Below, piece after piece: positions 55,201 through 64,000 of a stretch of 64,000 nucleotides of DNA. The DNA comes from Ascochyta rabiei. Its lineage: Eukaryota > Ascomycota > Dothideomycetes > Pleosporales > Didymellaceae. Position 1 is the stretch's first letter; each line of letters begins with the position of its first letter. The stretch lies in contig NC_082414.1 of the NCBI RefSeq assembly GCF_004011695.2, forward strand, positions 1,364,001 through 1,428,000. The letters are read 5' to 3'. The notes under the pieces are model-generated. The model had not been told where the DNA came from. It did no database searches and saw only the letters and a list, made by a program, of their open reading frames with translations. A program made the translations under genes and the position numbers.

Positions 55201-56774
55201 AAAGTCTTCCAAAGTGGTTTGCTGATTCTTTGGTTCCGCGAAGGTCGCAATCATCGCTTTGCGTTTGCCTGACTGTGAGGTTCCAAGGAACGTGCCCACT
55301 CGGAAAAGGTCTTTGGTTCGCGGGTGTACGGACAGAAGCTCGGCTAAGACAGCCACCCAGACGCGTTGCTCAACAAAAACTAGGCCTGTGAAATTGGGGT
55401 TATCTTGTGCCTCGCTAATCAATGTATCAATCAACACCTGCACCTTTCCAGAAATGTAATCGACTGACAGGGAAGGAGCAGGAAGTTCCGAGAATGGGAG
55501 TTTCCGCAAGATGTGCAGCAGGTGTACCTTCTCCTCGTTGGACGAATCGAAGAGTTGTTCCGCATCGCATACAGTCTTCTCGAACCTTGCCATGCACTGA
55601 TGTAGATACCAATCAACTGCAGACGAGCCCAGCTCCTGCATCATGTCTCGCGACTTGTTACTCAAAGTTTTGAGTTGCTCAGTGCAGTACGTTTTCTGGC
55701 TCATGAACAACCTCTGCAGCTGCCTGGAAACGTCGATACTGTCCTGTTGCTTTTGCAGTAAGTCTTTTGTATAAGGGTCTTCCATGAGGTCATACTCCGT
55801 ATGGCTGCGTGTGAGAGCAACAAGCAATCGAGACTGGCAGGATTCCTGATTCTCCACTTGGTAATCTACCCTGATCAGCTCGGGCTGGTGTACGTGCCGC
55901 ATAAGCTCTGAGCGGTTTTTCTTTGGTGTCTTTGCCACAGCATGCATGTTTCGTTCAATTTGCCTCGAGTTGATGTCAGCATTATGTATTGAGTTCCTAG
56001 GCAACGATCTTACTCCAGAGCTTCTTCGGTGGCATCTGCTCTCATTACCGGACTTGCGCTCAGGCCAAGAATCTTGGGGAGATACTCGTCTCCTCTTTCG
56101 ACTCCTGGTGTGTAGAAATTTGACATGATGCGATTGGCTGGATGTTTGAGAGTGCAATGGTGGGCTACACAATGATCAGACCCTGCAATCAGAACCTAAA
56201 GCTGTGACAAACCTTCGTCAAAGATCAAAAGGGCGAGATCGTGCATTCGGACGAATGCATGAGCGAGAGCGTCATACAGGACCTGGTGCGTAGACAGCAC
56301 AATGCGGACGTTCTGTAGTACCGCATCCCAAACGCCCTGCTCAGTCCAGTGATCAACGTCGTCTTGACCGCTGAGCACTAGGACGTTGTAATTTGGTAGG
56401 TGGCGACTGAAGACCTCACTTTGCTGTTCACAAAGCGTGACGGTAGGTGCGAGGAACCATACGCGCTTTGCGGTGCAGCATAAGAACCTGGGCAGATGCT
56501 CGTGGAAGGGATGCATACCTTGGAAGGCTTACAAGTCTCAAGCTCAGCTCGTGTGCGCTCGATTGCACCGGGCGCTGTTAGCTGCGAAAATCGGTTGTGG
56601 CAGTTCAACGAACATGTGCGTTTTGCCGCTGCCTGTGTCCATAACAACGATGATGTTAGACTTGAGGCTCTCCTCGACCATCTCAGCCTGATATGAGCGC
56701 AGAACAAATGGCTGAGCGTCGACTTGGGCCGCACGATTTGATGCACCGTTATCGAGCTCCATGGTGGCCGCCAT
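52291..56774 (-). CDS. DCL2: Dicer-like protein 2
   Basis: RNase III enzyme that cuts long dsRNA into siRNAs for quelling and antiviral RNA silencing. Minus-strand exons 3-5 are 56465-56213, 56164-56014 and 55963-52291, with introns of 53, 48 and 50 nt. The first junction is abnormal. Homology predicts exons 56774-56614 and 56567-56519 around a 46-nt intron, but it ends in GG rather than AG. A GT-AG alternative (56609-56558) keeps frame but drops two conserved residues. The model has about 1428 residues. Helicase: GSGKT at 48-52, DEAHHC near 152, helicase C with RRGRARM. A Dicer dimerisation domain lies near 575. RNase IIIa is near 970 ([24 protein letters not shown]) and IIIb near 1156 ([26 protein letters not shown]), all catalytic acids present. 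There is no clear PAZ domain, as in other DCL2 proteins, and the C-terminal dsRNA-binding region is degenerate. Confidence 0.92.
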
Positions 56775-57100
56775 CCGTTCATTACAGGACTGGGTGCCTC
56801 AGGTCATGGCTTTGGCGGGGAAGGGGAGTGACGAGGTCCTGCAGACGTGGGTTGGTTTTCCACTAGCTCGTGATTGGCCAGGCCCACAATGGATGAGCCT
56901 GTGCTTGATTAGCATAGCATCTAAGTGGCTGGCGTTTAGAGCGTCGTTCAACAGCAATTAGAAGCAGAAGCAGAGAAGTCATGGTTTTCGTAAATTCTAC
57001 ATCGAGTCGGCTATGGTCTTTTGCCTTTGCTGTCCATTCTATGAAGGCACATGAAAAGCACGAGAGAGCCGATCCACGAGCACAGAGAGATGCTGGCTCA
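56775..57100. other. Intergenic region, DCL2 / PRE8
   Basis: 326 bases between the DCL2 start and the end of the proteasome gene, both on the minus strand. No feature seen. Confidence 0.5.
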
Positions 57101-58116
57101 CTACAGGTTCGTCAGGTAGTCCTCGACTTCAGAAGGGCTCAGCTTCCTGAAACGGGGGCCCACTGCGCCTTCGACACCCTCGACACCGAGCAGCCTCTCC
57201 TCCGGAGGCCCAACAATGCCAATCTCGACAGTGTCGCCGTTCATCTCTCCTTCTATCGTCTCCTTCAGCGTCAGAAGGGCAATGTGAATGGCATCCTCCA
57301 ACTCCAGACCGTCTGTGTACCGCTTCTCGAGGAATGTTTTGGCACTCGTTGCGCTCTTTCCGATTGCTGTTGCTTTCCAGGGGAAGTAGCTGCCGCTGGG
57401 GTCGACTTGGTAGAGACTCGGCCCGCCCTTGAGGATGCCGCCCGTCTTGCCGCTCACTTTCTTCTTCTCTTCGCTCGTCTGCTCGTCGCTTTTGCCCTCG
57501 GCCTCGGGCTCAATGCCGTCGTCCCACCCAGCGATCAGCAAGCTGACACCGTACGGCCTGACACCACCGGACTGTGTCGCCTCCTGCATCACTCGCGCCA
57601 CATCCTGCACTAATATCCTCGTAGGCGGGTACTCGTTGTAGATGCGCTTGTATTCGGTGTGTGAGACTTTGCGCGCCTTGTCTACGAGGACGCGGTAGTC
57701 TGGGCCCATGCCGGAGTAGACCATGCCGATGTTTGGTGTTACCAGGCTGACCTTGGATGATGATGCGGAGTCGATGAGGGGTGATGATGACTTCTTCTCG
57801 GTCGCGAGGACGATGCCGTTGGTAGCTGCAGTCGCCCGTCAGTCCCCGGCTACGCGGCCACCACATGTAGACGTACCCTTGATTCCTAGCGAAGTGACAC
57901 CTTGGTTGACGGCGTTGAGAGCATACTCTGCAGACGTATTAGTATTGCCTCGACAGAGATAGCCCGCACGGGCGGCAGGCAGAAACAGACGTACCAATCT
58001 GGACCAGCTTTCCACTGTCGTCATGTTAGCAGGCGAATACGTGAGCCACTGCGTCGGGGAGTGCATGTTTACCTGGGCGAGAAGGTGGTGAGCGAGAAGG
58101 AATATCTGTCCGCCAT
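57101..58116 (-). CDS. PRE8: 20S proteasome subunit alpha-2
   Basis: Alpha-ring subunit of the 20S proteasome core. Minus-strand exons are 58116-58073, 58014-57995 (20 nt), 57927-57877 and 57825-57101; introns are 58, 67 and 51 nt (GT-AG). The product is 279 residues. The N-terminal proteasome-A signature reads [25 protein letters not shown], followed by [49 protein letters not shown] and [28 protein letters not shown] are those of alpha-2. About 30 charged residues ([19 protein letters not shown]...) sit between the LLIAGWDDG and SLYQVD strands, absent in yeast Pre8; I believe other filamentous fungi have a similar insert. The 20-nt second exon is easily missed. Confidence 0.95.
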
Positions 58117-58586
58117 GGCGATGTGCGGTGCAGTACTGAGAGGGTCGAGGGAAAAGTAGGTATGGAGAGAGGGCAAATGGCCTTTGCGGGGTGCGAGATG
58201 GACGTGAGTTTGGAGCTCGTCGAAGCTCCAGGCAATCGATGGACGCGGCGGCGGGAGAGCATGGGCCACCGCACCCTGCACGTGACATGTGCCAAGGCCA
58301 CGTGCGGGCCGCTTCAGCCTGCGAATTATCTGCACTGTTCCATCTTCTTCCCTTTACTCTCGCGGCCACCGTGTCTCTCCGTGACACTTGCATATCTAGA
58401 ACGCTGCCTTGGCTCTTAGCCGGTCTGAGGCGCTTGTGCTGGCAAATGTCATCCCCGCGGTTGCCCGATTGATCTTACCTGCAACATCATCTTTGTACTC
58501 ATGTTTCGTTCATTGTCAGGCTTTGCGGTAAGCGTATAATTAATCTCTCCAGGCACTGCGCCTCATCACTCAATTGTCGTTTCGCA
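58117..58586. promoter_or_regulatory. Divergent promoter region, PRE8 / RING-CH
   Basis: 470 bases between divergent start codons. I did not find a clear Rpn4-type (GGTGGCAAA) proteasome box. No gene seen. Confidence 0.45.
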
Positions 58587-59614
58587 ATGTCCTCTTCATC
58601 TGGATTCCAACCCATGCCAGGCTGGTATTGGCCAGACGACGTGCCAAAGGACGAACCCTCAGCCTCGTCATCAACAGCGCAATCTCGTCCTACGGGTACC
58701 TCAGCACCTGATGGTTCCTCACAGACAGGACAAAGCACACGGCCCAGACGTACCCACTGGCCGCCGCGACAGTGCAGGATATGCTTAGAGATTGTTCAGC
58801 CTACCTTCAACGCGCCGTCTGAGAGTCTTCCGGGCTTTCTGCAGTCATCTAATCCCAACGTGGTCTACGAAGACGAAGGCGGCCGCTTAATCAGGCCCTG
58901 TCTGTGCAAAGGATCCTCCAAGTATGTCCATGACGGATGTCTACAAGCATGGCGTCACGCAGATCCTAGCTATGGTCGAAGAAACTACTGGCAATGCCCA
59001 ACTTGCGGTTTCAAGTATCGACTCGCGCGACTTGGGGCAGGTCGCTTCGTTGGTAGCATCAGTAAGTTGTTCAAGCGAAGGGCTCCAAACGCACGATGCT
59101 AACGGTCTTGCAGCTGCTCAGATCGTACTGACTGTTCTGATTATGACGTCAATGGTTTTCATTCTTGGATTCTTTGCCGACCCTATTCTCAATCTCTATT
59201 TTGACCCGTGGAGCACTCTCATGCCCTGGACAAGCTCTAGTCGAGACTACCACTACGAACCTGAGGACGAGGCTGCCTCTTGGGGTGAGCACTTCGCCAA
59301 AGGATTCGCTGGCATGGGTGTGCTCGGCTTTTTGAAGGTCTTTGTCACAAGCCCGTTGTCCTACTTCAGGATTGGCGGTGGTCGGGGGCGGGCGACTGGC
59401 CGAGATCGGTACGAGCAGGTCAGCTGGATTATTATCCTGATTGGCGTAGGGACGTTCTTGGCAGTGAGTATGATATATCTTGGATACCATGTCCCTGACT
59501 GATGCTGGACAGGCAATCTACAAAGGCGTTCGGGTATGGAGCCGCCGCACGCTCGAAAGAGCTGGCGAACGCGTTATGGACGTCCAGGGCGACGATGATG
59601 ACGATGATGAGTAG
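58587..59614 (+). CDS. RING-CH (MARCH-type) membrane E3 ubiquitin ligase
   Basis: Exons are 58587-59061, 59114-59463 and 59513-59614; introns are 52 and 49 nt (GT-AG), giving 308 residues. The RING-CH (C4HC3) finger is at about residues 62-145: QCRICLEIV, then GGRLIRPCLCKGSSKYVHDGCLQAWRHA, then YWQCPTCGFKYRLARL. Three hydrophobic stretches follow: about 160-185 (IVLTVLIMTSMVFILGFF), one weaker near 230-248, and one near 265-285 (WIIILIGVGTFLAAIYKGV). The tail ends in a short Asp run. The layout fits the MARCH/Ssm4-like family of membrane-embedded ligases, but it is far shorter than Ssm4/Doa10, so it is more like MARCH5-type small proteins. Compartment unknown. Confidence 0.9.
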
Positions 59615-60025
59615 TGCATACTACAGAAAACGCAATGATTCCTCTCAGCTCCACTCCAGAGTGACCATTTCGGAACCGCACCTTCTTAAATTGCCACGGG
59701 GTATCTGCTCAGTACCGTGTCAATTAGTCTACGTGCGAAGATTGAACAGCCCACGACCTCCATATCGACCAGCGCGTCTTGTGCTGTCGGCCCTTGGAAC
59801 GCGGCGCTACCACCTTTGGCAACTTCTACAGTTTTGGGTCGCTCAAATGAGCATTCGTTGTTCTTCGAACATTCGACGTGGCTCGAACGTGAAGGTGCTT
59901 TCGGAACATTTCCAACATTTGAAAAAGACTGCTAGAGGTCGCATTGTAGATATGTTGCTGGAGATACGGATGGCGAACGCTAATGTGACATCAAGGTGCT
60001 CCGTAGTACAACCAATATGGTACTT
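59615..60025. other. Convergent intergenic region
   Basis: 411 bases between the 3' ends of the RING-CH and alcohol dehydrogenase genes. No gene seen. Confidence 0.5.
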
Positions 60026-61159
60026 TCAATCTCCACCTCCGACTTCGACCAAGATCTTGACTTGGTTGTCTTTGTCATGTATTAACGACTTGAATCCCTT
60101 CTCTTCTACCTCCGTCAGCTTGATCCTTTGCGTGATCATCCCATGCGGCTTCATGCTTCCTGAAGAAAGCGCGTCAATGACCTCTTGGAAGTCTCCAACC
60201 TCGTATGTTGCGATACCCATATACATACGCTCCTTGAAGTTGAAATCGTTTGGGGTAATCGTGCAAGGCTTTTCCCAGATGGCAATGTTGAGAATACAAC
60301 CTCGGGGCCGTGTTGCACGCACAGCTTGATCCAATGCGGCCTGCACGCCTGCACAGTCATATACGACATGGACACCCTTGCCGTCGCTCAGCTCCTTGCA
60401 GCGTTTCGGTATGTCCTCTTTGATAGGATCGATGATGTAGTTCGCACCGAACGTCTTCGCAAACTCTTGTCGCTTCTGCGAAACTTCAGAGACGATGATC
60501 TTGTCACAACCCTTCGCCTTCAACGCTAGGATCGTCGAGATGCCAATGGGACCGCCACCCAGAATGAGGACAACATCGCCCTTCTTGAACGGACTGATTT
60601 TGACCGCGTGCCAGCCGACCGCTAGTGGCTCAACGAGTGCGCCAATCTCCAGAGATACGTTGTCTGGAAGGTGGTAGAGCGTCGAGGTCGGCACTACAAT
60701 GTGGTCTGCCAACCCACCGCCCCAGCCGGACAGGCCTATGAAGCCGTTGCTCCAGCAGCAGTTGTGCAAGCCCTGTTCACACGCTGCACATGTGTCGTCG
60801 TAGATGATTGGCTGTACTACGACACGGTCGCCCTTCTTGTAGTCTGACACGCGTTCGCCAACCTCCTCGACTACGCCACTGAACTCATGCCCGAAAGTCA
60901 GAGGGACGGTCTCGCCGGTGATTGGGTGTGGTGTTGTTGGACAAAGATTTGGACCGCCGAGATACTCATGGAGATCTAAACATTGTCAGGGCCTTCTCTA
61001 CAAGCTTTCGAACTTGCCCAACATACCAGTCCCACAGATACCCACCCAAGCAGGCTTGATCTTGACTTGTCCAGCCTTCACTTCCGGAATTGGAATTTCT
61101 TCATATCGCAGGTCGTGTTTGCCGTGGAACCGCACCGCATTCATGTTACCGTTCGCCAT
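60026..61159 (-). CDS. Zinc alcohol dehydrogenase, (R,R)-butanediol dehydrogenase-like
   Basis: Medium-chain Zn-dependent dehydrogenase, cytosolic, 360 residues. Minus-strand exons are 61159-61027 and 60975-60026 (51-nt GT-AG intron). The catalytic zinc ligands are visible: GICGTDLHEYL (Cys) and TFGHEFSGVVEEVG (His-Glu). The structural zinc cluster is DTCAACEQGLHNCC, with spacing slightly different from classical ADH. The NAD(P)-binding motif is LILGGGPIGISTILALKAKG and VSEVSQKRQEFAKTFGA is the following strand with its acidic residue, favouring NAD+. The overall sequence, with EYLGGP and LTFGHEFSG, is closest to Bdh1-type (R,R)-2,3-butanediol/acetoin dehydrogenases. Sorbitol or L-arabinitol dehydrogenase is less likely. 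No pathway neighbours are evident. Confidence 0.9.
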
Positions 61160-62130
61160 GTGTGAATCGTCTTTGTCGGTTGTTTCGGTAGCCGTGCTCT
61201 CCCAATTTCCAACGGACAGATGAACAGTGAACTTGCGCTTCTACCTATGCAGGTTCAAAAGCCAGCCTCGACGCCAGAGAGGGAAAGCTCTCATCTTAAG
61301 GAAGGCTACCACCTCACGTCATTCCGGTTATACGCATAGCACGTCAAGATCTTTGCTCGTCCGCAGCACTGCGATTCGCTCCCCCAAGACACGCTTCAAG
61401 TCGCGTGTTCGTTCTAGGTACATTATGAGAGTAACACGGTATACCCGTTGCGGTAATCCTTTGGTCAATCACCCCGCATCGACGAACGGCCCGGCGCCCC
61501 AATCGCGGGGTACTGCACCGAGGGCGTTCACGGAGTGTCGCATCCGGAGTGTTGCTTTGAGTCTTCCGGTTTGTGGAAGAGGGGTGTACATGTGGTTCTG
61601 CCGTTCATCAGCGTTGGCTGTGATACATCAAGAATGCACGAATGTGTGTCGTGCATGCATTTACTGGAGAATTTGAAGAGTAAATTCAACGACGCTCTAT
61701 CTCATACCATTCATCGAGTGTGCTGCACGATTCGTTTGCAGTTTATATGATGAGGGTAGTAAATTCAACCTCAAAGGCGTCAGCGGTCTTCATGCGCGCA
61801 AGAAAAAAGGTGGGTAATCGAAGTGTGTTAGAGGCTGTCTGCCTCACATTATTGATCAAACGCACCAGAGGTTAAGATCGAGAAATTCGGAAATTGTCTC
61901 TGGAAATCTCTCGTGTCCTTATCGTTGCGGGTGTTTTCTTCGAGGAAGGCGAAACAAATTGCCTTGATTTCGCAGGTCAATCTTCAGGACAAAAAGGCGC
62001 GAAGGAGAAAGTACAATCGACGTGGCTGGCTCCAAAGAACACAAAGAGTACCTTGCGAAATCAGATCGAGTAGGAATCTCAAATAGTTAATTGGCAACGC
62101 TCCTGATGTGCATCTGATGGTTGCTAGCAT
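61160..62130. other. Intergenic region, no gene seen
   Basis: 970 bases between the alcohol dehydrogenase start and the end of the P5C reductase gene, both on the minus strand. The right part (61750-62090) is more AT-rich. No recognisable feature. Confidence 0.5.
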
Positions 62131-63068
62131 CTATTGTCCTTGCCGTGTGTCGTTGACATGAGGATTCTGGCCCATCAAACGAGCAATGGTCACCGCTTCT
62201 CTCAGCGCCTTTCCGAGATGCCCTCGTACGCCTGCCTCCTCCATCACCATCAGACCGCCAATCGTGCATCCCTCTGGCGATGTTCCTTGATCTTTCAGGA
62301 CCCCCGGGTGAATGCCGCTCTGCAGCATCGCAGCTGTGCCCTTCATGCTCTGGTAGATCATAGTTTGCGCAGTTGCTCTAGGCATACCAACGGCGACCGA
62401 TGCATCAATCAATGCATCGCAAATGACGGCAAACATGGCTGGTGTTGAACCCCCTACGGCCGTGGAAGCGTTCATCAGCTTAGGATCAATGTGGGCAGTC
62501 TTTCCAACTTGGTTGAAGACGGCATCGGTAATTTTCTTAAACTCATTCGGGATGTCCTTGTCTGGATCTTCAATTGCTGTGAGCGATTCAGAAACTTGTG
62601 CAGCGATGTTGGGAAGGGTGCGGATAACCCAAACCCTGTCTTTGCTTGATGAAATGAGCTTCTCAATATCCGCTCGCGTCCACCCGGCCGCAAGACTAAT
62701 GAGAAGCTTTCCGCTCAGCGAATCGGCGAGACCGTCTTGCTTCAGAGTTTCCTCAACATCGGATGGATCGACGCCGAGGAGGACGACGTCTGAATCCTTT
62801 GCAGCTTTGACGTTGTTGCCTCGTGAGATGGAGAGCTTTCCAGACTTGACAGCTTCTGGGTACTTCTCGGCCAGCTTCTTCTCGGAAGCCTCGCTCCGTA
62901 CACAGGCAATGTACTTTTCGAACTTCGCATCCTTGTCACTGCCCGACTCGCTGAGCAAGCTGCTCAGGATAGGCTGCCCAAGGTTTCCTATGTGAAATTT
63001 AGCCAAGTCTGCCTAGAGGATATTGTTAACATGCCACAACCCAAGATACAAAGAACTTTCCCGGACAT
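62131..63068 (-). CDS. PRO3: Pyrroline-5-carboxylate reductase
   Basis: Catalyses the last step of proline synthesis, NAD(P)H-dependent reduction of P5C to proline. Minus-strand exons are 63068-63035 and 62987-62131, 296 residues. The 47-nt intron (63034-62988) begins with GC (gcatgt) and ends in TAG. This GC-AG splice restores KVLCILGCGNLGQPIL, the dinucleotide-binding motif that starts every P5C reductase; no GT donor in the region does so. Further landmarks are VVLLGVDPSDVEE, LISLAAGWTRADIE, VIRTLPNIAAQVSES and the C-terminal proline-binding half VGGSTPAMFAVICDALIDASVAVG, then SPEGCTIGGL (usually SPGGTTIAGL). It sits next to a proline dehydrogenase gene on the same strand. Confidence 0.93.
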
Positions 63069-63491
63069 TGTTTTCGGCGATGCTTTCGTCCTCGCCGTCC
63101 CAGTTGAGTCTCGGGAAGATGATGCAATTGCGGATGTTCAGGAAGAAACCGTTCACGTCGCGTCTCATAGTCAATCAAAATACATACCGCGAAGTGCCCC
63201 GCTTCGGGTTGCCTCCCGAGTGCAAACTATGTCATGATCCCGTTTAGATAAGAAGAGTTTGACATGCAGAGAAATTGTTCGCGAGACCGACGCTGGCCGT
63301 GTCCCCACTTGAACCCCGCAATGCATCCACACAGCTCCACCGTGTGAATCGGATGATAGGCCCCATCATTCAGATAGATGTCACATTGCTGAAACTTGGA
63401 GATCGTGGGTGGTGTTAAACCTTCATACCTTCGTCTACTTCGTCCCAATGAGTTATCATGAGAAAGACCGTAACATCGCTCATTCGTGAAC
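63069..63491. promoter_or_regulatory. Intergenic region between the two proline genes
   Basis: 423 bases between the proline dehydrogenase stop and the P5C reductase start. It must contain the P5C reductase promoter. I see no clear Put3-type site or other feature. Confidence 0.45.
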
Positions 63492-64000
63492 TTATGCAGC
63501 GCCAAACATGGATCGCATCCTTCTCCCCGCCTCCCTGCGGAGCGCAACATATTCGTCATTCGTCCTCAAAACGGCGTCCCTGTTCTCAACTGCTCTTCTC
63601 ATTAGGTACCCAATACACTCGCCCATGCTTCCCCATGTAGAGCACTTGAAAACAGCTGGAGGTTGACCGTCGTTACCCTTCTCGGCCAGAAGTGTGAAGC
63701 TAACTTCGTCCGACATGCCGTGAAGTTGAGCAAAGCTGACTGGAACGGTAGGCAAGCCAGCAGCGATCCTTTGCTTGTGTAGTCTTTGCGCAGAGATGAC
63801 AGAGTCGCGGTTGTGAGATGCAAGAAACAACTTAAGTGAGGGGAAGGGGCGAGAAACACCGTATTCACCGAGCTGCTGACGGAGAGCACCCTGGGCAATA
63901 CCGTTGTAGTTGTCGTCTGTGTCTTGCTTTGTATCGTGGATCAAGGCGCGGTCTTCCGAAGCTATATATGCACCACGAACGAGTTTGAGTCCGAGAGTGA
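63492..64000 (-). CDS. PUT1: Proline dehydrogenase, C-terminal part (cut by window edge)
   Basis: Mitochondrial FAD enzyme that oxidises proline to P5C. Only the last 169 or so residues are in the window; the frame is open across position 64000 and the 5' end lies outside. The visible part contains the strand TLGLKLVRGAYIASED, which lines the active site in the family, then LKLFLASHNRDSV and SFAQLHGMSDEVSF. The FAD/substrate C-terminal block follows: FKCSTWGSMGECIGYLMRRAVENRD, including the paired arginines of the conserved RR-ENRD helix that binds the proline carboxylate. It ends MRSMFGAA. No intron is evident in the visible part. Confidence 0.92.
   Translation of the reverse strand, partial: TLGLKLVRGAYIASEDRALIHDTKQDTDDNYNGIAQGALRQQLGEYGVSRPFPSLKLFLASHNRDSVISAQRLHKQRIAAGLPTVPVSFAQLHGMSDEVSFTLLAEKGNDGQPPAVFKCSTWGSMGECIGYLMRRAVENRDAVLRTNDEYVALRREAGRRMRSMFGAA

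Overview
The window reads as nuclear DNA of a filamentous ascomycete (Pezizomycotina, most likely Dothideomycetes). The evidence is dense short genes on both strands and many 43-60 nt introns with GT...CTAAC/CTGAC...AG signals. The gene content fits too: a fungal rhamnogalacturonan lyase, a Dicer-like 2 protein, the meiotic cohesin Rec8, a tricalbin and Ies2. The class assignment is an inference; there is no rRNA marker. I saw no rRNA, convincing tRNA, CRISPR array, intact transposon or viral remnant. Gene models were built by hand from reading frames and splice signals, so multi-exon genes are given as full spans with the exons listed in the text.

1-14.6 kb is accessory and secretory in character. 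It holds an MFS sugar porter, a secreted GlcG/HbpS-like protein, a GNAT acetyltransferase, a secreted PL4 rhamnogalacturonan lyase divergent from a DHA1-type MFS exporter, and a secreted DUF3494 ice-binding-like protein with a Kex2-type propeptide site. A 76-residue glycine-rich protein with an N-myristoylation signature follows.

14.6-43 kb is mostly housekeeping. In order: F-box protein, Ies2 (INO80 complex), J-domain protein, NmrA-like reductase, Rmt2 arginine methyltransferase, a five-exon DUF262 protein, Ipi1 (60S maturation), roadblock/LC7 protein, DUF1348 protein, Prx5-type peroxiredoxin, Arp2/3 subunit 4, Ubp6, Rec8, a PHD-finger protein, Dph1 (diphthamide), an adenylate-kinase-like P-loop kinase and GlcNAc-6-phosphate deacetylase.

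43-64 kb holds a long tricalbin-like ER-plasma membrane tether, then about 4.7 kb with almost no coding signal (microsatellites and one small two-exon protein), then Dicer-like 2, proteasome alpha-2, a RING-CH membrane E3 ligase, a butanediol-dehydrogenase-like zinc ADH, and an adjacent pair of proline genes (P5C reductase and a proline dehydrogenase cut by the window edge).

The most notable points are: a Dicer-like 2 gene whose first intron seems to have lost its AG acceptor; the secreted DUF3494 protein; a eukaryotic DUF262 (ParB/GmrS-like) protein beside an AT-rich insertion; two GC-AG introns; an ATG-only first exon in the Arp2/3 gene; and two stop-free in-frame introns (DPH1, tricalbin) that naive gene calling would translate.
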